A stretch of DNA of 48,582 nucleotides. Source: UBA993 sp964485855 (GTDB taxonomy: Bacteria; Bacillota; Dethiobacteria; DTU022). The position numbers were made by a program, and so were the translations under genes. Every line of letters starts with the position of its first letter. The stretch's first letter is position 1. Shown in pieces: positions 33,603 to 41,750 of the stretch. Below the pieces are notes generated by a model. It was not told the DNA's origin. It was given only the letters and a program-made list of their open reading frames with translations, and ran no database searches. The DNA is taken from positions 1 to 48,582 of the forward strand of contig CAZAKI010000014.1 in assembly GCA_964485855.1 (NCBI GenBank), given 5' to 3'.

Positions 33603-33608
33603 ATTATA
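33603..33608 (-). promoter_or_regulatory. Possible -10 box for the ANTAR gene
   Basis: TATAAT on the minus strand, about 36 bp before the start codon. No good -35 is seen 16-18 bp upstream, where only an A/T tract lies. Confidence 0.3.
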
Positions 33609-33669
33609 CTATTTTTTTTACAGTTCCCTTATAAAAAAACTACCGTCCACCGATGGTAATAATACTCCC

Positions 33670-34019
33670 TCCACCACAATAGAAGAACAAAAACCCCTTC
33701 CACCACAATAGAAGAACAAAAACTCCTTTCGCCATAATAGAAGAATAAAAACTCCCTCTGCAACAATAGAAGATCAAAAACTCTCTTCCCTTATTAAGGA
33801 CAAATTCTTTGTTCTATTGAGGCATATAAACACCCTCCCCCATAATAGAAGAATAAAAACTCCCTCTGCAACAATAGAAGATCAAAAACTCTCTTCCCTT
33901 ATTAAGGACAAATTCTTTGTTCTATTGAGGCATATAAACACCCTCCCCCATAATAGAAGAACAAAAACTGTATTTGCTTATTAAGGACAAATTCTTTGTT
34001 CTAGTGAGGAGTATAAACA
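33670..34019 (-). repeat. Nested tandem repeats (29-bp and 108-bp units) between glnA and the ANTAR gene
   Basis: Four 29-bp units carrying AATAGAAGAACAAAAAC-like cores begin at 33678, 33707, 33736 and 33765. The last two plus a following segment form a 108-bp unit (33733-33840) repeated almost exactly at 33841-33948 and partially at 33949-34019; the third copy lacks one 29-bp unit. Each 108-bp unit also holds ACAAATTCTTTGTTCTATT, which is largely the reverse complement of the 29-bp core, so the units can form hairpins. The stretch 33568-34088 has no gene. The units abut without spacers, so this is not CRISPR. Transcripts from glnA would read through them. Confidence 0.9.
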
Positions 34020-34042
34020 CCCTCCCCCTTGAGGGGGGAGGG
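34020..34042 (-). terminator. GC-rich hairpin (REP-like), possible glnA terminator
   Basis: CCCTCCCCC (34020-34028) pairs with GGGGGGAGGG (34033-34042) around TTGA. On the minus strand the tail is TGTTTATAC, a weak T tract. The flank CGGGGTGGGGGTGAAA (34045-34060) is nearly repeated downstream of nrdJ at 27401-27417, which suggests a dispersed REP-like element rather than a dedicated terminator. Confidence 0.5.
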
Positions 34043-34088
34043 TCGGGGTGGGGGTGAAAAAAATATTGTTTTTACCCGATAAAACGCT

Positions 34089-35417
34089 TTAAAAACGCGA
34101 AAGATAGTGGTTAACTTCCCAGTCATGAACCTGGATCCGGTATTCAAGCCATTCTTTAATCCGGCCTTCACGGAAACGGTTATAGATATGTTCACCCAAA
34201 GCTTCACGGATCAACGGGCTATTGTCCAATTCTATTACTGCATCATAGAGGTTTTCCGGCAGCCGGTCAATACCGTAATTTGTTTTTTCTTCATCAGTCA
34301 TGTCATAAATATTTAAGTTAACCGGATCAGGCGGATTGATTCTATTATCAATTCCATCTATCCCAGCCCTCAGCATTACAGCAAAGGCCAGGTACGGGTT
34401 GCAAGATGGATCGGGGCTGCGCAATTCAACCCTGGTCCCAATACCCCTTCTTGCCGGAACCCTTACCAGTGGACTGCGGTTGCGGTATGACCAGGCAATG
34501 TAGACCGGCGCTTCGTAGCCTGGAACAAGACGTTTGTAAGAATTGACCAGCGGATTGGTTACAGCCGTATAGCTTTTTGCATGTTTGAGCAGACCGCCAA
34601 TAAAATAAAGCATTTCCTGGCTCATTTCTTCTGGTGCATTTGGATCATGAAAAATATTATTTCCGTTTTGAAATAGTGATAGATGCGTATGCATACCCGA
34701 GCCGTTAATCATGGCGATTGGTTTCGGCATAAAAGTAGCATAAAGGCCATGCCGCTGGGCAATTGTCCTGATTACAAAACGAAAAGTAGACAAGCTGTCT
34801 GCGGTTTTTAAGGCATCGCTGTATTTAAAATCGATTTCATGCTGGCCGGGGGCAACTTCATGATGAGAGGCTTCAATTTCTAAGCCCATTTCCTCAAGGC
34901 TTAAAACCATGTCACGCCGGGCATTTTCGCCCAAGTCTGTCGGTGCCAGATCGAAGTATCCGCCCTGATCATGGGTGTGCAGGGTCGGTGCTCCGTTTTC
35001 ATCGATATGAAACATAAAAAATTCGGCTTCCGGACCACAGTTCATAGTGTAGTTGTCTTTTTTCGCCAGTTCAATCATCCGTCTGAGCTGGCTGCGCGGA
35101 CATCCTTCAAACGGAGTACCATCAGGATTATAAACATCGCACATTAATCTGGCCATTCCACCTTCCCGTGGATGCCATGGGAATACTGCAAAGGTATCAA
35201 AATCAGGTCTTAAGTACATATCGGATTCTTCAATCCTAACGAACCCTTCAATTGAAGAGCCGTCAAACATAATCTCGCCATCGAGAGCTTTATGCAATTG
35301 GTCTGTGGTAATCGCCACATTTTTCAGCTGCCCTGCCAGGTCGGTAAACTGCATATGAATGAACCTGACTCCTGTTTCCTTTACGTCATGGAGAATATCT
35401 TCTTTTGTTTTGCCCAT
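34089..35417 (-). CDS. glnA: Glutamine synthetase type I
   Basis: Condenses ammonia and glutamate with ATP to glutamine. ATG 35417 is set by AAAGGAG; the longer frame to 35462 runs through the leader hairpin. The 442-residue product matches the GSI-alpha length of Gram-positive bacteria. Motifs are the N-terminal beta-grasp FTDLAGQLKNVAI, MFDGSSIEGF, GPEAEFFMF, the ammonia/glutamate region NGSGMHTHLSLF, and RVPARRGIGTRVELRSPDPSCNPYLAFA. The adenylylation Tyr segment of GSI-beta (NLYDLP) reads NLYDAV, and the enzyme is of the feedback-inhibited alpha type. No glnR is adjacent; control is probably through the leader. Confidence 0.97.
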   Translation of the reverse strand: MGKTKEDILHDVKETGVRFIHMQFTDLAGQLKNVAITTDQLHKALDGEIMFDGSSIEGFVRIEESDMYLRPDFDTFAVFPWHPREGGMARLMCDVYNPDGTPFEGCPRSQLRRMIELAKKDNYTMNCGPEAEFFMFHIDENGAPTLHTHDQGGYFDLAPTDLGENARRDMVLSLEEMGLEIEASHHEVAPGQHEIDFKYSDALKTADSLSTFRFVIRTIAQRHGLYATFMPKPIAMINGSGMHTHLSLFQNGNNIFHDPNAPEEMSQEMLYFIGGLLKHAKSYTAVTNPLVNSYKRLVPGYEAPVYIAWSYRNRSPLVRVPARRGIGTRVELRSPDPSCNPYLAFAVMLRAGIDGIDNRINPPDPVNLNIYDMTDEEKTNYGIDRLPENLYDAVIELDNSPLIREALGEHIYNRFREGRIKEWLEYRIQVHDWEVNHYLSRF

Positions 35418-35440
35418 TGTTTTCGCTCCTTTTTTATTTT

Positions 35441-35499
35441 TAAAATAAGAAACGCCCGCCAAACAGCTTCATTCGCTGTTCCTGCGGGCGCCTTTGCCC
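35441..35499 (-). promoter_or_regulatory. glnA leader with terminator hairpin and ANTAR-type hairpins
   Basis: From the predicted start at 35499, the RNA begins with GGGC-AAAGGC-GCCC (35499-35486), a hairpin whose six-base loop has A at position 1 and G at position 4, as in ANTAR targets. A second stem AACAGC/GCTGTT (35480-35475, 35467-35462) encloses GAATGAA, containing AATGAA with the same A1/G4 pattern but one extra G. The alternative pairing CGCCCGC (35490-35484) with GCGGGCG (35459-35453), followed by TTTCTTATTTT, makes a terminator. The first hairpin uses bases of the terminator's 5' arm, so the two are exclusive. The structure ends about 12 bases before the ribosome site. Confidence 0.65.
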
Positions 35500-35505
35500 A
35501 AAAAA

Positions 35506-35534
35506 AGTATAAACAATAAATTAACTGATGTCAA
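35506..35534 (-). promoter_or_regulatory. glnA promoter
   Basis: Minus-strand TTGACA (35534-35529) and TATACT (35511-35506) with 17-bp spacing, close to consensus. Transcription should begin at about 35499, the first base of the leader hairpin. Confidence 0.85.
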
Positions 35535-35564
35535 TAAAATCAAAAGGAATATTTTTGATCAAAG

Positions 35565-37007
35565 GTGAATAATAGAGATGTGCACATATATCATACTATT
35601 CCCGGTAATCAAAATGATCGGCAAAGACCACTGGAGAAGTGCGGGGTATTTGCCGTGTACAACTACCAAGGGCCCGGTAATGCCGGGATCATCACTTATC
35701 TTGGGTTACTGGCTTTGCAGCATCGCGGTCAGGAGAGTGCCGGTATCGCCTATCCTGATCTTGATGGGATGAAGCTAATTAAGGGAATGGGCCTGGTAGA
35801 CCAGATTTTTAATCGTGATATTCTGAATATGATTACCTCGGCGACCATGCTTGGTCACGTCCGCTATTCGACTACCGGTTCCAGTAATCCGTCTAATGCT
35901 CAACCGCTGGTTGCCCGGTCAGTTGATCAGTCTTCCATTGCCTTGGCTCATAACGGTAATCTAACCAATACCCGTCATTTGCATAACAAGTTACTTGAAG
36001 AAGGACAGATATTTCATACCACATCTGATACTGAGATTATTCTAGCGCTCATCTTTCATTACCGGCGCCAAGGCATGGTTGAAGCAATAAAAAGAACGAT
36101 GCAGGAGATCAGGGGCGCCTACGCTGCGGTTCTGATGGACGAAAAGCATCTCTATGCTTTCCGGGATCCCAATGGTTTTAGACCTCTGGTAATCGGTAAT
36201 AGCGGTCCAACTTATTATTTGGCATCGGAAACCGCTGCCCTGGATACGGTGGGGGCTGATTTTATTCGCGAAGTTAAACCTGGTGAAATAGTAATGATTG
36301 GACCAAACGGTTTGCACAGTTGTCTGGGTAAATCAGCGACCAGGAGATCACTTTGCATTTTTGAATATGTCTACTTTGCTCGTCCGGATAGTGTTATTGC
36401 CGGCAACAATGTTCACCAGGTCCGTAAATCAGTAGGCATTCAGTTGGCGGATCGTATTTCTGCAGAACTTGATATGGTTATACCTTCGCCTGATTCCGGC
36501 GTTTCGGCTGCAATGGGTTTGGCCGAAGCACTGCAAATTCCACTGGAATGGGCGGTTCATCGCAATCCCTACCTGGGACGCACCTTTATTGAACCGACCC
36601 AGGATGCGAGAGAGTTGGCTGTTCGCCTTAAATTCAATCCAATTTCTGCAATCATCAGAGGGAAAAAAGTTGCTGTAGTTGATGACTCGCTGGTCCGTGG
36701 TACAACGGCCAAAATTCTCACTGGATTATTGCGTTCTGCCGGTGCTGAAGCAGTGCATCTTTGCATTGCTTCTCCGCCTTATAAAAATCCCTGTTACTAT
36801 GGTATTGATATTCCGGTTGCTGCAGATCTAGCTTTTAATCAGGCGAATGCCGAAAGTTTGGCTGAAAAAATTGGCGCAGATAGTATAACTTTTGCCACGC
36901 CGGATGATCTATACAAAGCGGTTGGCAGTGCCAGCAATAATTATTGTACAGCCTGTTTTTCAGGCGAATATCCTGGTTTAAGATCCAGAAGAGGCAAGGT
37001 GAGCTGA
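35565..37007 (+). CDS. purF: Amidophosphoribosyltransferase
   Basis: The first committed step of purine synthesis: PRPP + glutamine to phosphoribosylamine. It is 480 residues from GTG 35565; GTG 35580, with AAAGGTG at 35561-35567, is a shorter alternative. A propeptide of about 25 residues precedes the catalytic N-terminal Cys in EKCGVFAVY. The glutaminase part has ALQHRGQESAG and GHVRYSTTGSS. The PRPP loop reads VAVVDDSLVRGTT. Cysteines in RRSLCIFEYVYFARPDS, NPCYYG and NYCTACFSGEYP fit the [4Fe-4S] ligands of the Bacillus-type enzyme. It is followed one base later by guaA. Divergent from glnA. Confidence 0.97.
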   Translation: MNNRDVHIYHTIPGNQNDRQRPLEKCGVFAVYNYQGPGNAGIITYLGLLALQHRGQESAGIAYPDLDGMKLIKGMGLVDQIFNRDILNMITSATMLGHVRYSTTGSSNPSNAQPLVARSVDQSSIALAHNGNLTNTRHLHNKLLEEGQIFHTTSDTEIILALIFHYRRQGMVEAIKRTMQEIRGAYAAVLMDEKHLYAFRDPNGFRPLVIGNSGPTYYLASETAALDTVGADFIREVKPGEIVMIGPNGLHSCLGKSATRRSLCIFEYVYFARPDSVIAGNNVHQVRKSVGIQLADRISAELDMVIPSPDSGVSAAMGLAEALQIPLEWAVHRNPYLGRTFIEPTQDARELAVRLKFNPISAIIRGKKVAVVDDSLVRGTTAKILTGLLRSAGAEAVHLCIASPPYKNPCYYGIDIPVAADLAFNQANAESLAEKIGADSITFATPDDLYKAVGSASNNYCTACFSGEYPGLRSRRGKVS

Positions 37008-37008
37008 T

Positions 37009-38589
37009 ATGGAACATTTTTTAGCCGATAATTCCGGTAGTTTGCGTGAAAAAATTATGATTCTTGATTTCGGAGGGCAATACAGCATGCTGATTGCCAG
37101 GCGAATCAGGGAGGCTGGCGTCTACTGTGAGTTGCTGCCTTTTAATACGTTGTTTAAAGAAATTGCTGAAAGCAAACCGGCAGGAATTATTCTTTCTGGT
37201 AGTCCCGCCAGTGTTAACAGTAATCAAGCTCTGCGCTGTGATCCGGATATTTTTAAGGGTGGAATCCCGATTCTTGGCATTTGTTACGGAATGCAGCTAC
37301 TGGCCAGAGAGCTGGGCGGTGAAGTTAAAAGAGGTATTCGCTCTGAATTTGGCCGGACAGCTTTTAACATCGTTGAAAAGGAACCACTTTTTACTGATCA
37401 GGTTTTTCTTGATGTTGAAAACAGTTGCGGTTGGATGAGCCATCAGGATGAAGTTCTGAAACCTCCTCCCGGTTTTAGAGTTTTAGCCCGAACAGAGAAC
37501 AATACACTGGCAGCGATCGGTGACCATAATAGAAAAATATACGGGGTCCAGTTTCATCCTGAGGTATTGCATACCCCCGGAGGAAGTCAGGTTTTAAAAG
37601 AATTTATCTTTAAAATTTGTGGTTGTGAAAAAGCATGGACCCCGGGCAGTTTTGTACTGGATGCTGTTTCTAAAATCAGGGAAGCCCTGGGCAAAAACGA
37701 TAAAGTTGTGTGTGCTTTAAGCGGGGGAGTAGATTCTTCAGTAGTTGCTTTTCTGCTTGATCGGGCTGTAGGTGAAAGAGCGGTTTATATTTTTGTTGAC
37801 CATGGTCTGCTGCGCCTGAATGAAGCTGCCCAGGTTGTGAAACTATACAAAGAGAAATTAAAAGGAAATTTCATTCACATTGACGCCAGGCAAAGATTTC
37901 TGAAGCGTTTATCTGGTATAACAGATCCCGAAAAAAAAAGGATGATTATTGGTGATGAGTTCATTAATGTCTTTAAAGAGAAGGCGCTTTCACTCGGTGA
38001 TATTACTTACTTAGCCCAGGGAACTATTTATCCCGATGTAATTGAAAGTGGCTCAATCAGTGGAGCAGCAGTGATCAAGTCACATCATAATGTTGGCGGT
38101 TTGCCTGAAGAACTTGGTTTCGAATTGATCGAACCGTTGCGGGAATTATTCAAGGACGAAGTGCGTCTGGTTGGAGCAGAGCTGGGTTTGCCAGATTCTA
38201 TTTTGAAAAGACAACCTTTTCCCGGGCCGGGGCTGGCTGTGCGCATAATCGGTGATATTACCGAAGCAAAACTTGATTTGTTGAAAAAGGCTGATGCTAT
38301 TTTCAGGGAAGAAGTGGTCAATTCCGGTCTTTCAGCCGAACTCTGGCAGTATTTTGCTGTTTTGACCGGAATAAATGTAGTCGGAGTTAAAGGTGATGAT
38401 CGCCACTATGGTCCTGTTGTTGCCGTTCGGGCTGTTATTTCGGAAGATGCGATGACAGCCGACTGGGCGAGGCTCCCTTTTAACCTTTTAGAAAGGGCAT
38501 CTACACGTATTACCGGGGAAATACCTGAAGTGGCCCGGGTAGTTTACGATATAACGTCGAAGCCACCCGGTACAATCGAATGGGAATAA
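37009..38589 (+). CDS. guaA: GMP synthase (glutamine-hydrolysing)
   Basis: Converts XMP to GMP. The 526-residue protein joins a class I amidotransferase domain (nucleophile in LGICYGMQLLA, His-Glu in VQFHPEV) to an ATP pyrophosphatase domain (ALSGGVDSSVVA) and the dimerisation domain (RQPFPGPGLAVRI, ending KPPGTIEWE). ATG 37009 is one base after the purF stop, and AAGGTGA lies in the end of purF, so translation is coupled. Other purine genes are not in the window. Confidence 0.98.
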   Translation: MEHFLADNSGSLREKIMILDFGGQYSMLIARRIREAGVYCELLPFNTLFKEIAESKPAGIILSGSPASVNSNQALRCDPDIFKGGIPILGICYGMQLLARELGGEVKRGIRSEFGRTAFNIVEKEPLFTDQVFLDVENSCGWMSHQDEVLKPPPGFRVLARTENNTLAAIGDHNRKIYGVQFHPEVLHTPGGSQVLKEFIFKICGCEKAWTPGSFVLDAVSKIREALGKNDKVVCALSGGVDSSVVAFLLDRAVGERAVYIFVDHGLLRLNEAAQVVKLYKEKLKGNFIHIDARQRFLKRLSGITDPEKKRMIIGDEFINVFKEKALSLGDITYLAQGTIYPDVIESGSISGAAVIKSHHNVGGLPEELGFELIEPLRELFKDEVRLVGAELGLPDSILKRQPFPGPGLAVRIIGDITEAKLDLLKKADAIFREEVVNSGLSAELWQYFAVLTGINVVGVKGDDRHYGPVVAVRAVISEDAMTADWARLPFNLLERASTRITGEIPEVARVVYDITSKPPGTIEWE

Positions 38590-38603
38590 ACAGTGACCAG
38601 TGG

Positions 38604-38636
38604 CCGGGGGCTTAAAAGACAAATTTTAAACCCCGG
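38604..38636. terminator. Inverted repeat between convergent guaA and pdxT
   Basis: CCGGGG (38604-38609) and TTAAAA pair with TTTTAA and CCCCGG (38631-38636), giving a near-symmetric stem. It has no T tract on either side, but its position between convergent genes suggests a bidirectional transcription stop. Confidence 0.45.
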
Positions 38637-38653
38637 ATACCTGGTGTTAAGCG

Positions 38654-39232
38654 TTAAATGCTGTTACAGATTTCGCTAAAGTATTGATGAACCCTTAAGT
38701 CTTCGGTCAGTTCGGGGTGAAAAGAAGTAGTCAGCATTAGCCCCTGCCTGGCGGCAACAATATCCTCTTCCAGTCGGGCCAACACTTCTACCCCGGCACC
38801 GGCTTCTACGATCTTGGGCGCTCTTATAAAGACCCCTCTAAAAGGATCTTCAAAATTAGCAAAGCCCAAATCAGTTTCGAAGCTCTCACGCTGGCGGCCA
38901 AAAGCATTCCGTTTAACTTTTATCGACATTAAGCCAAGGTGTGGTTGGCCGGGAAGTCCGTCAGTGATTTCTTCAGCCAGCAATACCATTCCGGCGCAGG
39001 TGCCGAAAACAGCCAGACTACCATCGTGGCAGCGCGCTTTAATCGATTCAGCCAAGCCAAAAGTCTCCAGCAGCTTGCCGATGGTAGTGCTTTCACCACC
39101 CGGTATAATCAGACCGCCGACTTTATCCAGGGCGGCTTTTTCTTTGACGGCAAAGGCATCAATCCCACACCGCTCAAGGTGGCCCAGGTGCTCTGAGACA
39201 GCGCCCTGAACCGCCAGTACCCCAATTTTCAT
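38654..39232 (-). CDS. pdxT: Pyridoxal 5'-phosphate synthase glutaminase subunit
   Basis: Supplies ammonia to PdxS for PLP synthesis. The 192-residue class I glutaminase has AVQGAVSEHL, the GGESTTIGKLL motif, the nucleophile Cys in FGTCAGMVLLA and the His-Glu dyad in TSFHPELTED. It follows pdxS by 4 bp and ends the operon. Confidence 0.97.
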   Translation of the reverse strand: MKIGVLAVQGAVSEHLGHLERCGIDAFAVKEKAALDKVGGLIIPGGESTTIGKLLETFGLAESIKARCHDGSLAVFGTCAGMVLLAEEITDGLPGQPHLGLMSIKVKRNAFGRQRESFETDLGFANFEDPFRGVFIRAPKIVEAGAGVEVLARLEEDIVAARQGLMLTTSFHPELTEDLRVHQYFSEICNSI

Positions 39233-39236
39233 CTGC

Positions 39237-40124
39237 TTAAATACCTCGCTCCTGCATCCGATCGGCAGTAGTTAACGAGGATATTTCAAGCCCGGGCATT
39301 GCTTCACCCAGTCCTCTGGAAACTTTGGCCAGAATTTTCGGATCATCATAATGCAGAGTAGCCTGTACAATGGCTTCGGCCACCAACTGCGGTTTCTCAG
39401 ATTTAAATATTCCGGAGCCGACAAAGATCCCGTCAGAGCCGAGCTGCATCATCAGGGAAGCATCAGCGGGCGATGCAATACCGCCGGCTGCAAAATTGAC
39501 AACCGGTAATCGTCCAGCCTCGCGCACTTCCTTCAGCATTTCAATTGAAACGCCCATTTCCTTGGCCATGACAACCAGCTCATCATCCGCCTTACCAATT
39601 ACCTGGCGAATTTGGTCCATGACCCGGCGCATATGACGAACTGCTTCGACCACATTGCCAGTGCCCGGTTCGCCTTTCGTGCGGATCATTGCTGCCCCCT
39701 CGGATATCCTGCGCAGAGCTTCACCAAGGTCTCTTGCCCCACAGACGAAAGGCACTTTAAAAAGGTGTTTATTAATGTGATACTGTTCGTCAGCCGGAGT
39801 TAAAACTTCGCTCTCGTCTATGTAATCTACTGCGAGTTCTTCAAGAATCTGGGCTTCTGCAAAATGACCGATTCTAACCTTGGCCATGACCGGAATAGTT
39901 ACAGCTTCCATGATTTTGACTACTGTTTCAGGATCGGCCATGCGGGCAACTCCTCCGGCTGCCCTGATATCGGCCGGAACCCGTTCCAGGGCCATGACGG
40001 CAACTGCTCCGGCTTTTTCGGCAATCCTGGCTTGTTCGACAGTAGTAACATCCATAATTACTCCGCCTTTTTGCATCTGTGCCATACCTTTCTTCACTCT
40101 GAAAGTACCCTTTTCCTTCATCAT
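39237..40124 (-). CDS. pdxS: Pyridoxal 5'-phosphate synthase, PdxS subunit
   Basis: Builds PLP from ribose 5-phosphate, glyceraldehyde 3-phosphate and PdxT-derived ammonia. The 295-residue (beta/alpha)8 protein has the highly conserved GGVIMDVTTVEQARIAEKAGA, the catalytic Lys in VMAKVRIGH, FVCGARDLGEALRRI and NFAAGGIATP-like NFAAGGIASPADA. The start overlaps the hisF stop by one base (TAATG). Co-expression with two PLP-dependent aminotransferases nearby is suggestive of cofactor supply, but that link is inferred. Confidence 0.98.
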   Translation of the reverse strand: MMKEKGTFRVKKGMAQMQKGGVIMDVTTVEQARIAEKAGAVAVMALERVPADIRAAGGVARMADPETVVKIMEAVTIPVMAKVRIGHFAEAQILEELAVDYIDESEVLTPADEQYHINKHLFKVPFVCGARDLGEALRRISEGAAMIRTKGEPGTGNVVEAVRHMRRVMDQIRQVIGKADDELVVMAKEMGVSIEMLKEVREAGRLPVVNFAAGGIASPADASLMMQLGSDGIFVGSGIFKSEKPQLVAEAIVQATLHYDDPKILAKVSRGLGEAMPGLEISSLTTADRMQERGI

Positions 40125-40951
40125 TATTTCTCCTCTCGCAAATCGGAATATCCTTGATGGTCTGCCGGTCTGATTGGCAAACCTCTTTTTGATAAATAAT
40201 TCTTAAGATCAGCGATGCTGTAGGTGCCGAAATGCAGGATCGAGGCGGCCAGTACTGCGTGAGCCCCGCCCTTAGTCAATGCTTCGTAAAGATGCTCAAG
40301 TTTTCCGGCGCCACCGGAGGCAATGACCGGTATTTTTACGGTGCTGGTAACAGCAGCAAGCAGTTCGAGGTCGTAGCCGTCAAGGGTTCCGTCTGCATCC
40401 ATCGAAGTCAGTAAAATTTCTCCGGCGCCCAGTTTTTCAGCTTCGGTAACCCATTCAATAACATCTCTGCCGGTTGGTGTTCGACCGCCATGGCTGTATA
40501 CTTCCCAGCACAAGTCGCTTGCAGACCGGGAAAAGTTTGCCTGTTTGTTTACTCTCCTCGCATCAATCGCAACAACAATACACTGGCTACCGAACTGCTT
40601 GGCTCCTTCTTCTATTAAGCGGGGATGTTCGAGGGCAGCAGTATTTAAAGAAACTTTATCTGCTCCCGATTGTAGTAGTTCCTGCATGAAGTCGGTAGAA
40701 TTAATGCCGCCGCCAACGGTCAGAGGTATAAAAACTGCGTCTGCAGTTTTTCGCACAACGTCAACGATCGCCCGGCGTTTTTCTACTGAAGCGGTAATAT
40801 CGAGGAATACTAATTCGTCTGCACCTTCACGACTATAAAAACCGGCCCGCTCGACCGGGTCACCTGCATCCCTAATATTAACAAAGCGGGTGCCTTTTAC
40901 TACCCGGCCATCCCGCACATCAAGACAGGGAATAATTCTTTTCGCCAGCAT
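40124..40951 (-). CDS. hisF: Imidazole glycerol phosphate synthase, cyclase subunit
   Basis: With HisH it makes imidazole glycerol phosphate and AICAR. The 275-residue TIM barrel has the acid/base Asp11 in IIPCLDVRDGRVVKG and Asp130-type residue in VVAIDARRV, with VGGGI and ASGGAG phosphate loops. The C-terminus is about 20 residues longer than usual (after KNYLSKRGLPIRP). ATG 40951 follows AGGAG. It lies 30 bp after hisH. Other his genes except hisC are not in the window. Confidence 0.96.
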   Translation of the reverse strand: MLAKRIIPCLDVRDGRVVKGTRFVNIRDAGDPVERAGFYSREGADELVFLDITASVEKRRAIVDVVRKTADAVFIPLTVGGGINSTDFMQELLQSGADKVSLNTAALEHPRLIEEGAKQFGSQCIVVAIDARRVNKQANFSRSASDLCWEVYSHGGRTPTGRDVIEWVTEAEKLGAGEILLTSMDADGTLDGYDLELLAAVTSTVKIPVIASGGAGKLEHLYEALTKGGAHAVLAASILHFGTYSIADLKNYLSKRGLPIRPADHQGYSDLREEK

Positions 40952-40981
40952 TTAAATAATCTCCTACGAGATGATAATAGA

Positions 40982-41614
40982 CTACTGTTGATCGGCTATA
41001 ATCTTACCAAAATTGCTGATAAGGCGCAAGCCTGCCAAACCGCTCTTTTCCGGATGAAATTGGACACCGTAGAGGTTATTGCACTGAACGGCGGAACAAA
41101 ATTTTTGGCCATAGTCAGTTTTTGCCAGGGTATGGTTTTGTTCGGATGGTAGAACATAGTAGGAGTGGGTAAAATAAAAATAATCACCTTCTTCGAGACC
41201 GGAGAAAAGAAGCGATGGTTTTTCCGGTTTAGCGATATTCCATCCCACATGAGGAACCGTTAGATGATCAGGGAAGCGTTTGGCATATCCGGGAATTAAA
41301 TCTAATCCGGTCAAAGGTTGATCGGATCCGAAGACTTCTTCACTGCCGCTTAACAAAAGTTGCATCCCAAGGCAGATGCCCAGAAATGGCTTCCCGCTGC
41401 TTACAGCTTCAACGATTGCGCCATCAAGGCCTTTCTTTCTGATTTCTGATGCGGCATGGTAAAAAGAACCTACTCCGGGGAAAATCAGTGCAGTAGCTGA
41501 TTTAATATTTTTAGGGTTATCACTTACTACAGGATTGAGATCAGCTGCCCTCACTGCCTTGTAGACAGAATTGAGATTGGCACTGCCGCTATCAATAATT
41601 ATTAATTTTTTCAT
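40982..41614 (-). CDS. hisH: Imidazole glycerol phosphate synthase, glutaminase subunit
   Basis: The glutaminase partner of HisF, 210 residues from ATG 41614 (a second ATG at 41617 is equally possible), with AAGGAAGGA upstream; the open frame to 41656 is not needed. Motifs are IIDSGSANLNSVYKA, FPGVGSF, the Cys nucleophile in LGICLGMQLLL and the His-Glu pair in VQFHPEKSG. The 136-bp gap to the aminotransferase stop may hold an internal promoter (TTGTCC near 41681) or processing site. Confidence 0.96.
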   Translation of the reverse strand: MKKLIIIDSGSANLNSVYKAVRAADLNPVVSDNPKNIKSATALIFPGVGSFYHAASEIRKKGLDGAIVEAVSSGKPFLGICLGMQLLLSGSEEVFGSDQPLTGLDLIPGYAKRFPDHLTVPHVGWNIAKPEKPSLLFSGLEEGDYFYFTHSYYVLPSEQNHTLAKTDYGQKFCSAVQCNNLYGVQFHPEKSGLAGLRLISNFGKIIADQQ

Positions 41615-41750
41615 CATCAGATCCTTCCTTAATTTATCATGAGAACATTTGATCAAGATTATTTTTATCTGGACAACTGATGAAATCTAGCTGTTAAGTT
41701 TAATCCGGCCCCGGTATAAACTAATGAGACGTCTTCTCGATATTCAGATT

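Noticed and set aside
33670..34019. Repeat block considered as a CRISPR array
   Set aside because: The 29-bp units abut with no variable spacers, the longer unit is a simple tandem duplication, and no cas genes are near.
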